64,000 nucleotides of DNA. Source: Brachypodium distachyon (Eukaryota; Streptophyta; Magnoliopsida; Poales; Poaceae). The notes under the pieces were generated by a model. It had not been told where the DNA came from and ran no database searches. It saw only the letters and a program-made list of their open reading frames with translations. Where the stretch lies: NCBI RefSeq assembly GCF_000005505.3, contig NC_016132.3, positions 20,698,501-20,762,500 on the forward strand, in the 5' to 3' direction. Both the position numbers and the translations under genes were made by a program. Below are positions 12,003 through 23,400 of the stretch, piece after piece; position 1 is the stretch's first letter, and each line of letters starts with the position of its first letter.

Positions 12003-12215
12003 TGTTAGAGATATGATATGGTTGGGATTAGAGATAAGATAGAATCGGTTTAAAGGAATTACTTGTCTTGTACTCCAAGTCTATCTCCCTCATTGTTTCT
12101 CTTGTACTCCAAGTCTATCTTCCTCATTGTACCTCTATATATACCCCATATGAGGGTCAGATCAACACAGTATATCGTGGAATACCAATTAGGCTTCCAA
12201 TCCCATACTTCCACA
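12003..12215 (+). repeat. 5' LTR of the TRIM/LARD element
   Basis: The left 213-bp direct repeat, starting TG and ending CA, is followed immediately by the primer-binding site. It contains a TATATATACC box-like stretch near 12136. Confidence 0.9.
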
Positions 12216-14162
12216 TGGTATCAGAGCGGTTAGACTAACGTTGCCGATCCTTGGACACACAGCTTCCGCATCAAGCCACCTCCGGGGAGATCGATCTCTC
12301 TAGTCTCCTCGGAGGGCTCCCATCCTTAGATCAAGCCTCTTCCCCAGTTCTAGATTAGATCGTTTTCTAGTTCCAAAACAATCCATTAGCAGATTGATTT
12401 TTAGGCACGAAAATACCCGACGATCGATCTCGACAAAGCCCTCTCACCGGTGCACAGATCGGCTCGCTCCTACATGGTGATGGTGGTGTACTGCTTGACG
12501 ACACCGTCGCACGACATTTGGCCGACGATCCTCCCGGCATCAAGCCGCCACGCAGCGAGAGCTCCGCAGGCGTGCCTGCATCAGCTGCAACACGCAGCGC
12601 CTGAAGTAGTACGTCTGTCCTCCACGAGCTGCTACAACGCATCTACATCGACAGGTCGACCATCGCTGGACGAGAGCAACGGCGCCGGCACAATTCGCCA
12701 GTAACAACTCCGTGCGTCTGCACCATGCGCGCCTCTACACGCCTCAGGAGAGAGGCACCATCCGATTGGGTCGTGCGTGCACGCGCATGTAGCCCCGTCC
12801 ACAATCCCTTCTGTTGAATTTTGGTGCATGCAGATTCAATCAAGCATGGCGTGAAGATTGGATCGTACGCGTATAGGTACGTACGGCCGTCCACAAGTAC
12901 ACATCGACCAAGCGTCCTACCGGCCCATCTACCGCACGCATCTACTCCAACTATTACCGTGCCGGCGGCCACGTCCGACTCGCGCACGTTGTGCCGACCA
13001 GATTGACCCCGACTGCACCAGATGACTCATGGACGCCACGCCACGCCACCGAGCGCACGCTGATCTACACCGACACCTTCACCGATCTACGTACATCACG
13101 CTTTCCAACTGCACGACTACATCACGCCCATCTACAAGCTACGTCCACTTCGTCGAGTACATTTACGAGAAGCACATGCACCATCCACATGCCAGGCCGG
13201 TGTGGAGCGAGGTGCAATCTTCATCGACTTCTCACGGCATGCCGCACGGCATCGACTCAACGTCGCCAAAAGGGACGCCTTCAAGCGACAGATCATCGTC
13301 GACATGCCCGCTGATACGCCATCGCCGACGCTTCATCGCCAAAGGTATTCGTCCACGTGGTCTCCATCAACAATCTTCATCAACTAGCCACCGCAACTTC
13401 GTCCACACGGATGGACATCTCTCGCGTCCTCTGACAGCTCAACTGCAAGACGCATCAGCAACGACGGCATACCCACGTTAGCTTCATCGACGACGGCATC
13501 CTTGCGTCAGCGACACATACGCTGGCTTGACCGCGTCCGACATAGAGCAACTGCATCGACACCGGCATCACTATATTGTGATAGCCCCTACGCGGTGCAC
13601 ACGGTTCTGCCAAAACCGTTGTGTGCAGTGGGCTACCTCCAATCTTGGCAAAATTGGTGGTCTCACCTACGACCGCGTCCTCTAACATCCGCAAGACGCC
13701 CCCGACGGTACCATGTGTCTTCCACAAGGTGCAAAACGTCCCTGATTGCAGCTCCGTCATACACATCGCGCAATTTTTTTTTGCGCCTCCGGCTGCATGC
13801 GGCTACATCCACTACGACGACTACTACTTCGACCACGCCTACCTCGACCACGGCTACATCATGATCGGCTACCTCGACATCGACTTCTAGGGCTCTACGT
13901 CTACAGCGACTCATCGGCAACAACTCCAGTCAAAGGGTCCGCGTCGTCACTAGCGTCCACGACACTCCTGCTATGACTGTGGGAGGGAATAGAGGAGAGA
14001 CAGGGGACGGCACCAGAAGGGGACGGCAGGCACCGCCCTAGGTGACGGATCGGTCCATCAGAGACGCAGTTGATGATGGCGAAGCGGAGAAGACGATGGA
14101 AGCACAAGACTTCAAATCCAGTCGCAATCGTCCGCTTCGCTCCCGCTACGACTGAGGGGGAA

Positions 14163-14375
14163 TGTTAGAGATATGATATGGTTGGGATTAGAGATAAGAT
14201 AGAATCGGTTTAAAGGAATTACTTGTCTTGTACTCCAAGTCTATCTCCCTCATTGTACCTCTTGTACTCCAAGTCTATCTTCCTCATTGTACCTCTATAT
14301 ATACCCCATATGAGGGTCAGATCAACACAGTATATCGTGGAATACCAATTAGGCTTCCAATCCCATACTTCCACA
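14163..14375 (+). repeat. 3' LTR of the TRIM/LARD element
   Basis: The right direct repeat is preceded by a purine run and followed by the GCACT target duplication. Confidence 0.9.
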
Positions 14376-14429
14376 GCACTAGCCATCCATCCAAAATCCC
14401 CTTTTATTCTACTTCATTAAAATTAATCC

Positions 14430-15330
14430 TCCACCCAAAAGCAGTGCAAGTGTTCGTTTGTCTCAGTGCAATTGCACTGTTTACCTCTAGGAATCGCAAT
14501 TTTTGGTCTGACGCAACCAGGGCTGTGTTTTTTTCAGTTGAAGAATTCTTTTGCACATCTTTTTGTCCCATTTAAGCACCGCCAAACAACAGTGCAAGGG
14601 TATCTCTTTCTATGTGCATTTGCATTGTGCTCTTCCAGTAATTGCAATTCTTTCTGTCGCAACCGGGGTCTGCTGTTTATATGCCTTAACTTTTACATTT
14701 TTGCCCTCTCTTATTTGATGCAGCTTTTTAAGCACAATGGCACTGCTTACCTTTAGCAATCCACAGTTTTTTCTGATGCAACTAAAGGGTTGCTTAATGC
14801 TTTAGTTTCATAAACTTTTTGTCCTCTAATTGGTGAACATAGTCAATAAGATGCAGCGCAATACAACTTAGCCAAAGTGCAATTGCACTGTTTGCTTCCA
14901 GTAATCGCAATATTTTGTCACAACGAGGGGATGTTAAATTTGAATTTTTTGTCCTCTCATTTAATGCAGCCCCAATTTTATGCAATTGCACCTTACACCT
15001 TTAGTAATTGCAATTTTTTACCGCCACGACTAGTAGTGCAAGTATTTCTTTGTCTAAGTGCAATTGAACACACTAAATTGAACATCCTTTTTCCATCCCC
15101 CCATTTGATGCAGTGCCAACAAGTAGTGCAAGTTTTCCTCTGTCTAATTGCAATTGCACTTTTTACTTTTAGTAATTGAATGTTTACTGTTTTGCAATTG
15201 GGGTTCTTACATGCCCTAACTAGAACATTGTTGTCCTCTTTTTTCTGATGCTATGCCAAAACAATAGTGCAAGTTGTACACTACCGAAGCGCAATTGCAC
15301 TCTTGATCCCCATCTATCACAATCATCAGT
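14430..15330. repeat. degenerate AGTGCAATTGCACT-type repeats
   Basis: Roughly 130-160-bp diverged units each carry an AGTGCAAG word, a GCAATTGCACT palindrome-like core and a following TAATYGCAATTTTT segment. Similar words recur at 10230-10430 on the other side of the LTR element. They look like subterminal repeats of a DNA transposon. Confidence 0.6.
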
Positions 15331-15938
15331 TTTTGAATCTTACTGCAGACTAGTAGTGCCTCGGCCTCATTTTGCTGGGTTCATCAGATAAGTCCTTTCT
15401 TTGGAGGTATAATAACCCATCCTTTCCTTATTACAGTTTCATTGATCCAACACTCTTGTCCAGTTGTTTTGCGTTTAATTTTTGCGTTCTACCCCAAGGT
15501 TTCTTGTCCAGATGTTTTGCGTTCTACCTTTTCCCAAATCGTTGAACATTTTGATTTTTTGTTGCTGTGTGGCTGTATGTCAAGTTAATTTGCACTCTAA
15601 TTTTCCCATACATTTGCACGTATTGGCTGGGGTGTGGTTCAACCCCTGTAGAAATTGCAGTTTTCATCTAGTTTGGTTGTAATATCTTATGCAATTTGGT
15701 CTTTTTTTTTTGCCCAGATCATATGAAGATCTGTATTGTGGCTGGCTGGATGTGGTATTATCCCTGAAGAAGTGTATATGTAGCACACCAGTATTATAAC
15801 ATGTTTTATTTTTTTGCACATTTTTTGTCCTGTGTTCTTGGTGTCAGAAACCAAAGAGCCAAAAACCATATACAAAATTTGTATTTTGAATCATCTTTGG
15901 CGCCAAAGTTAGCAGGACGTTGTATGTTTTGCCATAAA

Positions 15939-16022
15939 AGAAGACACAAAGCATATTGCCTGTTTTTGGGACAAATAACAAGAAGACACAAAGCATATTG
16001 CCTGTTTTTGGGACAAATAACA
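15939..16022. repeat. 42-bp tandem duplication, two copies
   Basis: The unit starting AGAAGACACAAAGCATATTG is repeated exactly at 15939-15980 and 15981-16022, directly next to the CAGGCGACTG end repeats. Confidence 0.9.
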
Positions 16023-16120
16023 GGCGACTGTTTTTCTTCAAACAATCAGGCGCCTGTTTCCAAGTCTAAAATCAGGTGACTGTTTCTGGGTCTAAAAACA
16101 GGCAACTGCCCATTAGACAG

Positions 16121-16620
16121 ACCCAGAAAGGTATGCATAACTCAAGACTTCAGTTCTGATACCACGTTAAGATATATCAACCAACAATCTATCTTAAAAT
16201 ACCGATCTTGATATACCATATTACGATGCAATTAAGTTAGTGAGGGGCAGGGCACTCGAACTCAAACGATTTCAAGAGAATGATATGGTGGGTCGAACAC
16301 AACCTGAGAAAAAAAAAGAGAAATAAAAAAGCCCATGCAGCCAAGTAAAACTAAGCCCATCCCTCCACACAGCACACATTTGCACAGATCTTGATGTCAT
16401 ATGGACGGAGAGATAACTATTTCTCAATCGCGTGAGAAAATAGCAAAATCTATGGTATCACACACGGTCTACATACTGCTGAACTTGAACTAATAATTGC
16501 TCGAAGGTAAATCTCAAAAAAACTTGACGCCTTGCTTATCCAACAGACGGAGTAACAAAGAAAAGTGTGCATATGCAATTATCTGTTACTACCATACCAC
16601 GCCACGCCAGTGCCACTTTT
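16121..16620. other. intergenic
   Basis: No gene seen. CTGATACCA near 16156 is the complement of a TGGTATCAG primer-binding word and may mark a minus-strand LTR remnant, but no second LTR was found. Confidence 0.3.
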
Positions 16621-17527
16621 CTCTCAATTAGTACGTTGATGGGGAAAATCTAAGGCGTAGAAGAGCTCAAGACTGGGAGCACTACGTGCATTTATAAGCT
16701 CGATCCTGCGTTCCCCGGAATCCCTGAGCATTTTGTGCGCCATAAGCAGCCAGACGAAAGTGAGCAGCTCTCCTCCTCTGGTTAGCTGCGCCCCGTGTAT
16801 CTCCGGCCGGGACTTCCCGGCGGTGTAGATGATGAGCCTCACCCACATGTCTCTGATTTCTTCCAGTGTTTCCTTGCACGGCATCGTCGTGCCCTGAACC
16901 ACCTGGCTGAAAAGTTCCTCCTTGAAACTTTGCAGAATGTTTTTGCAGCTTCTCTCCTTAATAATCTTATTACAGAAACATCTCTAGCGCTAGCTCCGGA
17001 TTGCCAGCAGTGACCTTCAGCATGGAGGTTGGGTGTGCAACAAGATAGAACATGTAGTTGGATAGTTTCTGGCAGACACCAACCAGAGCCAAAACAGCTG
17101 TATCCGTTATCCATGCCGACATGACTCGGGTATTGATTCTTCAGGAACGGGCCAAGATGTGTCCACTGTTGCTGGCCACTACTACCTGATGTATTTATGT
17201 CATATGATGCAATCGCCGTGGAAATACATTCTGTGATCTCCTTATCAACCGCCTTGTACCTGTGGTGTCTAATAATAACTTGCTAATCCAACTGCCAACC
17301 CCAACTGCTTGCGCCATCTTCTTAATCATGCTCATCACATGTCCCAACGGGCTGCTGGGCTTTTCCACGCAGCCCACATAGCTCAGGAAGTTGTATTGCC
17401 CCATGCTGTTTGACCACAACGGAGGCTATCCAGTAATATTACTGGAGAGGAGAGTCCACGTCATGTTCTGTGAGCCGATGTCCAGTAAGGATCCACAGAT
17501 TTCCAGAACAAAGACTCCAATAAATAA

Positions 17528-17644
17528 TACTATCTCCAATCCTAAATTGTTGTCAAAGTATTACATGTATCTAGACACTTTTTGTGAACAGATACATCCA
17601 TATTTAGACAAATTTGAGACAAGAATTTAGAATCAGAGGGAATA
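17528..17644. mobile_element. Stowaway-type MITE
   Basis: TACTATCTCCAATCCTAAAT at the left and ATTTAGAATCAGAGGGAATA at the right are imperfect inverted ends. The typical interior TACATGTATCTAGACAC is present. It sits inside the DUF4220/DUF594 pseudogene. Confidence 0.7.
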
Positions 17645-18124
17645 GATAGGTTCCTTAAAAAAAAAAAAGATAGTTGATCAAAATGTCGGCAATGTTATAC
17701 TTTTGTTTGTTGCAAACAGCAAGAGCACAAGGGCAACCATAGCCAATACTTGAGATACGCACCGAAGTATAATGACACTCTTTGTTGGGAGCACTGCAGC
17801 CTTAGTATAGAGATCACAATAGATGATACCGAGTTCAACATTAATCAGCTTGGCCAACTGTACTTCATTTAACCCGTTTCCTGCAACAAATATTGCAAGG
17901 AAGCCTTGTATCTGGTAGGGCATAGCCCGGCAAATAGATGCCGGGTGCTTGGTGATGAATCCAGCGCAAAACGAACGGTGCTAGAGCAGCTAGCTTCCTG
18001 ATTTAGTCCTGCAAGATTGTTCTTGTTTTCTTCGCCCCATACTTGATGATTCCAGCAACAAGCAAGAATACGCATGGAACAAGAAGATGCACATTGAGCC
18101 AACCAGGTGACTTCCAGAAGACAT

Positions 18125-18484
18125 AAGGCTGGAAGATCCTAGAACCACTTGGACTATCAAATTCAACAAATGCCTTAGCCATAGGCTATTGTCCTCTATT
18201 GCAAAAGCAGTGATGGTGTCCGGTCCACCGAGATGAATGAGGATGAAAGAGGCCCAAAAGAACGCTAGTGGGTGGTTTTCTGTTAATGAGGATGAAAGAG
18301 GCCCAAATGAACGCTAGTGGGTGGTTTTAAGGCTGGAAGATCCTAGAACCACTTGGACTATCAAATTCAACAAATGCCTTAGCCATAGGCTATTGTCCTC
18401 TATTGCAAAAGCAGTGATGGTGTCCGGTCCACCGAGATGAATGAGGATGAAAGAGGCCCAAATGAACGCTAGTGGGTGGTTTTC
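18125..18484. repeat. local tandem duplication inside the DUF594 pseudogene
   Basis: A block beginning AAGGCTGGAAGATCCTAGAA occurs at 18125-18280 and again at 18329-18484, with a third partial copy of about 43 bp (ATGAGGATGAAAGAGGCCCA...) between them. Confidence 0.85.
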
Positions 18485-18719
18485 CTCCTATTTTGAGAGA
18501 AAAGCAAGAGCATAAACTGCTACTATGTATGCCCCCAAATAAGCTATCCAAATGGTGCCCCTAAGGACAATGTTGCTGCTACTTCGCCGTAGATTGCCAG
18601 TGACCCAGTGTTGTGCCGCTAAGGAACATGTTGCTGCTACTTCACAGTAGATTGCCAGTGCTGAACAGGAATATTTGTAGCACAAGCAGCTGGATCTCCC
18701 ACTCATTAAATAGTTGCAA

Positions 18720-18835
18720 CAAGCTACCCATTGTTATTTGGATTTCCTAGTCACCGATCGAACCCTGGGGTAAAAGAAGTAAACATAATTCAGTGCGGCT
18801 TTAAAAAAACAAGGCAAATAACAATGGGTAGCTTG
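18720..18835. repeat. 21-bp perfect inverted repeat
   Basis: The word starting CAAGCTACCCATTG at 18720-18740 has its exact reverse complement at 18815-18835, separated by 74 bp. The rest of the interval is not symmetric. Confidence 0.85.
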
Positions 18836-18959
18836 AAATCCATTTTTCCCCGAGTAGTTAGCAAACGGCGACGTATCCAGTTGAAACCTCCATTTCAGGG
18901 CAAACTTGCAAACTTTCGTCCCAAACCATCAAGTACACTTCCCCCTCCTGACTATTAAT

Positions 18960-20479
18960 CCCTTTCTCTGGATGTGTTTTAACTGGTATTGGACTGCCAC
19001 GTCAGTGACATGTCCATGCCAGCGAACTGACGTCCCCATCTCAATTTTTTGAAAAAACTAACACAAATGTTACTTTGAGTAAACTATTCAAATTTTAGCT
19101 CATTTCAACCAAGGGTTGAGAGTAAAATGACTTATTTCATTCATAGCTAAAATTTTAAACTGAAAAAAGTTTCCAGGAAAATTCATATATTTTTTACAGA
19201 AAATCATAAATGCTATGCTGAGGAAACTATTCGAATTTCAGTTCATTTCGGTGAAGGATGAGAAGAAAATGACTTATTTCTTTCCAGGTTGAAATTTTAA
19301 ACTGAAAAATAAAAGTTCCTGAGATCACTATTAAAATTTCAGCTCATTTGAGGACAAATGACTTGGGAGTAAAGGGAAAGGTGAAGCTAAAGTACTTAAC
19401 GTCTATATGTTGGCATGGCAGTCTAATACAAGTAAAAAAAACAGCCAGAGATGAGATCATGAGAGAGGGGGTAATCTAAATAGGATTAAGAGTTTAGGGG
19501 GAGTAACATGAACGGTTTTAGAGGGGGGTAATCTGAACCACCCCTGCCCTGTAGTTGTTTAGGGTATAATATGAATTTATCTCAAACAAAAAAGATCTTT
19601 TAGGGAAAATCGGCGGCCAATTGCCAGGTGGATCAAAAGAGGTGGGTAAACAATGGTTTTCATAAATAAAAAATGTAGTAGCCGAAGAACCAATGAAGGA
19701 TATCTATATATCTATGAAAAAAGCAAAACACATTGAATAACCGTTTTTTTAAAGGATGCAACACCTCCGGAATAAATGTCTTATGTCCTACAGAGTACGA
19801 TTGACCTCCAGGCCACTGAAAATTCAGAGAACTAGTAATTCTTACCTGCTAGTTAGCTAAGCTTGCTTGCTTGTTTGTTATTGGGGATGTCTAGTTACTG
19901 CGCACTACTAATATTGATGAACTTGATCAAGCTATGCGATTGGGTATTTGGTTGTGCCATCCTCACGTACGTGTTGCCTCCTTTCCAAGCTGCATGAATA
20001 CAAAACATAATGACATGCACCTCGTTATAGTATTCGCCAACACTAATTCATGCAAGATGTCAGAAAAATCAACGAGTTCTCTATTCATATCTGCAAGTTA
20101 GTATAGACTATTTTCTATACTCAATACCCAGGCCTAGAATCCTCAAAAATGATATGATTAAACTTACCCGAGATATACTGCACTTACCATAGAACAGAGA
20201 AAATGCCACAAGAGACTTGTTCTATCTTATTGTGGTGTATGGAACCCCGGCCGTCAGCTCAGTCATGCTGAGAAATAGCCCTAGGTCTCTGGAGTTTGTT
20301 CCTTTCTTCTATAGTAGCCAGTAGGATTCACAATACTGTCCTTTTATACATTTGTCCAGATTGCAGGCGTACTCGGAAACTTCCTTGGCTGGCGAACCAA
20401 ATATGCACCAGTTCGCAGTGCGCACATCCTAAAAATTCAGGCTGCACTAGGACCAGCCATATACACAGCAGGGCTCGAT
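18960..20479. other. intergenic, local repeats
   Basis: No gene seen. Two diverged copies of a roughly 100-bp segment (AAACTATTCRAATTT...AAATTTTAAACTGAAAAA) lie near 19060-19170 and 19215-19320. Confidence 0.4.
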
Positions 20480-23400
20480 GAGCATCGACATCATCGGTCC
20501 ATCGCGCAGAGACCTACTGCCGGCGTCCGCACCTCCCAACTCCCAGGCGCCGCGTGGCCCCTCGCTTATCAATTGGTTCATAATCACCAGATAAAGTTTA
20601 GAAGTTTGCATCCTCCAACTCACAACCAATTATTCATTGAGAGAGAAGACGCGAAGGTCGTGGAGCATGAGCAGTGCAGCAGAGTCCTGTGAGCTCTTTT
20701 TATCTGCGAACCCGTCTCCTCTGAGGCTGATCACATCACTATTTGGCACATGCAATGTTATGTTTGAAACGAAGGAGAACTCTTGGGTCGTAGCTTTCAT
20801 CGACGAACCACCAGCGGTGCTACTGCAGAAGAAGGGAAAAATTATATGGTTAGTTTACACAAGCAAGTTACTTCAAAAGGACATTCATCAGTTACCACAG
20901 CCACAGATCAGTTCGAGGCAAAAGTACCTTGGTTGTACTTTCACAGAATCATTAGGCGCTGGCTATTGTAACTTTTTACACAACTCACACAATGCTATGC
21001 AAGGTCCTCCTTTACTCGTTTTCACCGAGAAGTGCACTGCATAAATGAGATAAAATACTCACTTGTGAAATTCGTGTGTATACTATAGACGAGGTCCAGA
21101 TATGAATGAAGAACTCCGCACTCAGGAAAACCAACAAAACAGAACTTCTGAGAAATGGGAACACACCTGGTTTATCAAGTACAGGACCAGCTGGTTCCTT
21201 TCCCCTGGCTGGTGTTAGATCCTGTGTATCCACTGCATCAAACATGTTGTAGCAACAATTTGCACTACCACATTGCTGCTGAAATTGTTCCGTTCTGATG
21301 ACATTCTTTGATATTATAAGTCCTTTTTCCTAAAGAAAAGAAATTGAACATCGAGGCATTGAACTGCTGTACCATAAACAATCACTGTAACAAAACGATG
21401 TCAAAACAGTGAATCATACAAAAGAAAAAGATGCCTCAAGGTCCCTTTAGTAACACGGAAGATACATGTGCTTTAGCATCTTTTTTGTTCTTGCCAAAAC
21501 CACGCCTGACAACGAGCACGTCCTTGAGTTGTACATCCAGAATAGCCTGTATTTTGTCTCCATCTTTTTTTTTTTGCGGATAGTATTTTGTCTTCATCTG
21601 TACACCTAGTGAGCTGCCCCGGTGCAAGCCATCGACGAGGATCAAATGCAGCATCACTTATGTAACCCTATGGATCACATGCCACCAATTGTGGAATTAG
21701 TCCATGATAACAAATGCAAATGTGTACAGATTGCCTACAATCAGATACAGTTTACCTGTATTTTGTGTTCAACTCCAAGCCTATAAAGCGCCACATTAGA
21801 TATTATATCAATCCTACTGGATGATAATTGACATTCATGCTTATTAGGATATTTCAGGAAAAGATGACAACTCACTGCATACTTCAGAACAGAATCCACC
21901 AATAATTCCAGACACTCCATAGAGAAGTCCTCAGAGCATTGCAGTGTTGTAATAGCTTCCAGAGTCTGAAGAACATGTGCAAATTGATTACGTCCATTTT
22001 AATAAAATAACACGTGAGTATATAAGTCAGTTCTCACCAGAAAGCTCGATATATTTAGAATCATATGCGAGTTAACTTCTTAGTTGACTGGCTAGCATTA
22101 GTGTCTCCATACAATACATCAAAGATGGGAACAAATAAAATGCTCTCAAAATGTCCTCAGCTGGTAAATTAAGGGGAATCAGCAACTCCGGGGGCATGTG
22201 AACACAGGTTGTTCACCTTAATTACATCTGCTGTGCCATCATTTTTGTTCTCACCATTACCTAGAAAAAACAACTAGCAAAGATGAATAATAGGAACAGG
22301 CTCCTAAAAAATAATCAATTAGGCATGAACATTGAGAACACAGTATATAAAGAATCTACCCATCTAATCAAATGAGCTTATTGTCAATCATGATTGGTGT
22401 ATGAAAAATAAAGAAGCTTCGAGTAATAATCCTTCAAAGAACTACGAAGTTACCGAAATCAAAACTGCCTACAAATGGAAACACAAGGACCTTCATCTCC
22501 GATCTTTGAGGAAAGAAGGTTGTGAGGATTATGACTAGGTTTCAGCACTAGTAGTGGCTGTGAGGGATGAAGATGAACTATGCCATACCTGCACATGAGA
22601 TATATCAGCCCAAACTGACTCAAACATATTAACACTTAAAAAAGTACATGAATATGCATACAAATAAGCATAAGCGAGTACACGATTATGCACAAGAATA
22701 AACATACTTCTTTTAAAAATATTCTGTATATGTCTAGAACCCTGTTTCTTTCTTATCTGATACACCATTAAATCCTATTTGCGGTTAAATCAGTAACATG
22801 AAGAGCAGTATATATCTTCCCTGTGTGAACTGCCAGCACTGCCACATTTCGAAGGACATGGGCCTCACATGATGTGTTAGCAAGATGAAGTAGATCTCCA
22901 TTATTTTGGTCGATATCAAGTATTGCAAGTAAGTTCATTTTGTCATCAGAATGAACCTTTCTCATTAGTCTAACAGCTGTAGCAGCTTCATCGATTACTC
23001 TGCAGTAAATAAAAAACGGTCACGAGAGTCTAGAGTAGGATCCATAGGTAAAAGCAAATACATATTTGCATCATTCCAGATCAGTGTGTTGTCTTTGTTG
23101 AGAATAAACTCCCTCGGAGAGTTAGATGATTTTAATCCAGTGACAACTTTCCAAACAGGCCATTAAAGATAAGTGCTTGAAATAGCTTTGCCTGCTCCAT
23201 CTAAGAAGAAGAAAAAACAAACAGTATGTTTCATATTAAACCAAAAGCAAAGAAGGAGCAACAAAGGTAGCAAAAGGAAAACACAAACTTGAGCTGGCCT
23301 GTTGAACATATAACTCAAGAAGGCCACATGGAGAGACTGAAGCTTTTACCATCTTGTCATGCAGGTATAGATTAATATCCAAATTAGCAGCTTCATTTGC

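Larger units (their letters stand above)
12003..14375 (+). mobile_element. non-autonomous LTR retrotransposon (TRIM/LARD type)
   Basis: Two 213-bp direct LTRs at 12003-12215 and 14163-14375 flank 1.95 kb of interior with no gag or pol similarity. The LTRs begin TGTTAGAG and end TTCCACA. The primer-binding site TGGTATCAGAGC (initiator Met tRNA type) follows the left LTR directly, and a polypurine tract GAGGGGGAA precedes the right LTR. A 5-bp target duplication GCACT lies at 11998-12002 and 14376-14380. By eye the LTRs differ at only about two positions, so insertion is recent or the pair was recently homogenised. The interior ORFs are short and overlapping and are not credible genes. Confidence 0.9.
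8551..16120. mobile_element. possible large DNA transposon with CAGGCGCCTG ends
   Basis: The sequence at 8551-8585 (ACAGGCGCCTGG, a T-run, then GAAAAACAGGCGAC) is closely mirrored as an inverted copy at 16021-16057. On the right, related CAGGYGNCTGTTTC units recur to about 16115, so the left end may be truncated. Inside, imperfect GCAATTGCACT-type repeats occur near 10230-10430 and again, about six times, between 14440 and 15320, as expected for subterminal repeats. A short exon-like series (11117-11950) sits between them. No transposase was recognised, the superfamily is unknown and no target duplication was found, so this is inference from symmetry. Confidence 0.4.
16624..18706 (-). pseudogene. 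DUF4220/DUF594 family pseudogene
   Basis: Grass-expanded membrane protein family of unknown function. The C-terminal DUF594 motif is clear (RDMWVRLIIYTAGKSRPEIH, then GGELLTFVWLLMAHKML, 16660-16860). Further upstream on the minus strand are MGQYNFLSYVGC (17360-17410), a hydrophobic stretch SVIILRCVSQVLAMVALVLL (17690-17790) and TIWIAYLGAYIVAVYALAFL (18490-18560), all matching the DUF4220 membrane region. These pieces lie in different frames with stops between them. A 156-bp block is duplicated (18125-18280 and 18329-18484) and a MITE interrupts the middle (17528-17644). The gene is dead as read; normal members are one long exon. Confidence 0.75.

Noticed and set aside
12991..13890. ORFs inside the TRIM/LARD element
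   Set aside because: Overlapping, Thr/Ser/His-rich, with no retroviral motif; they follow from base composition.
16140..16210. Minus-strand primer-binding-like CTGATACCA with a possible LTR
   Set aside because: No matching second LTR, TG/CA ends or target duplication could be found.
20637..21044. 135-codon plus-strand ORF, repeated at 29010-29390
   Set aside because: Antisense of the DCL3 dsRBD exons; its conservation between copies only reflects the duplication.
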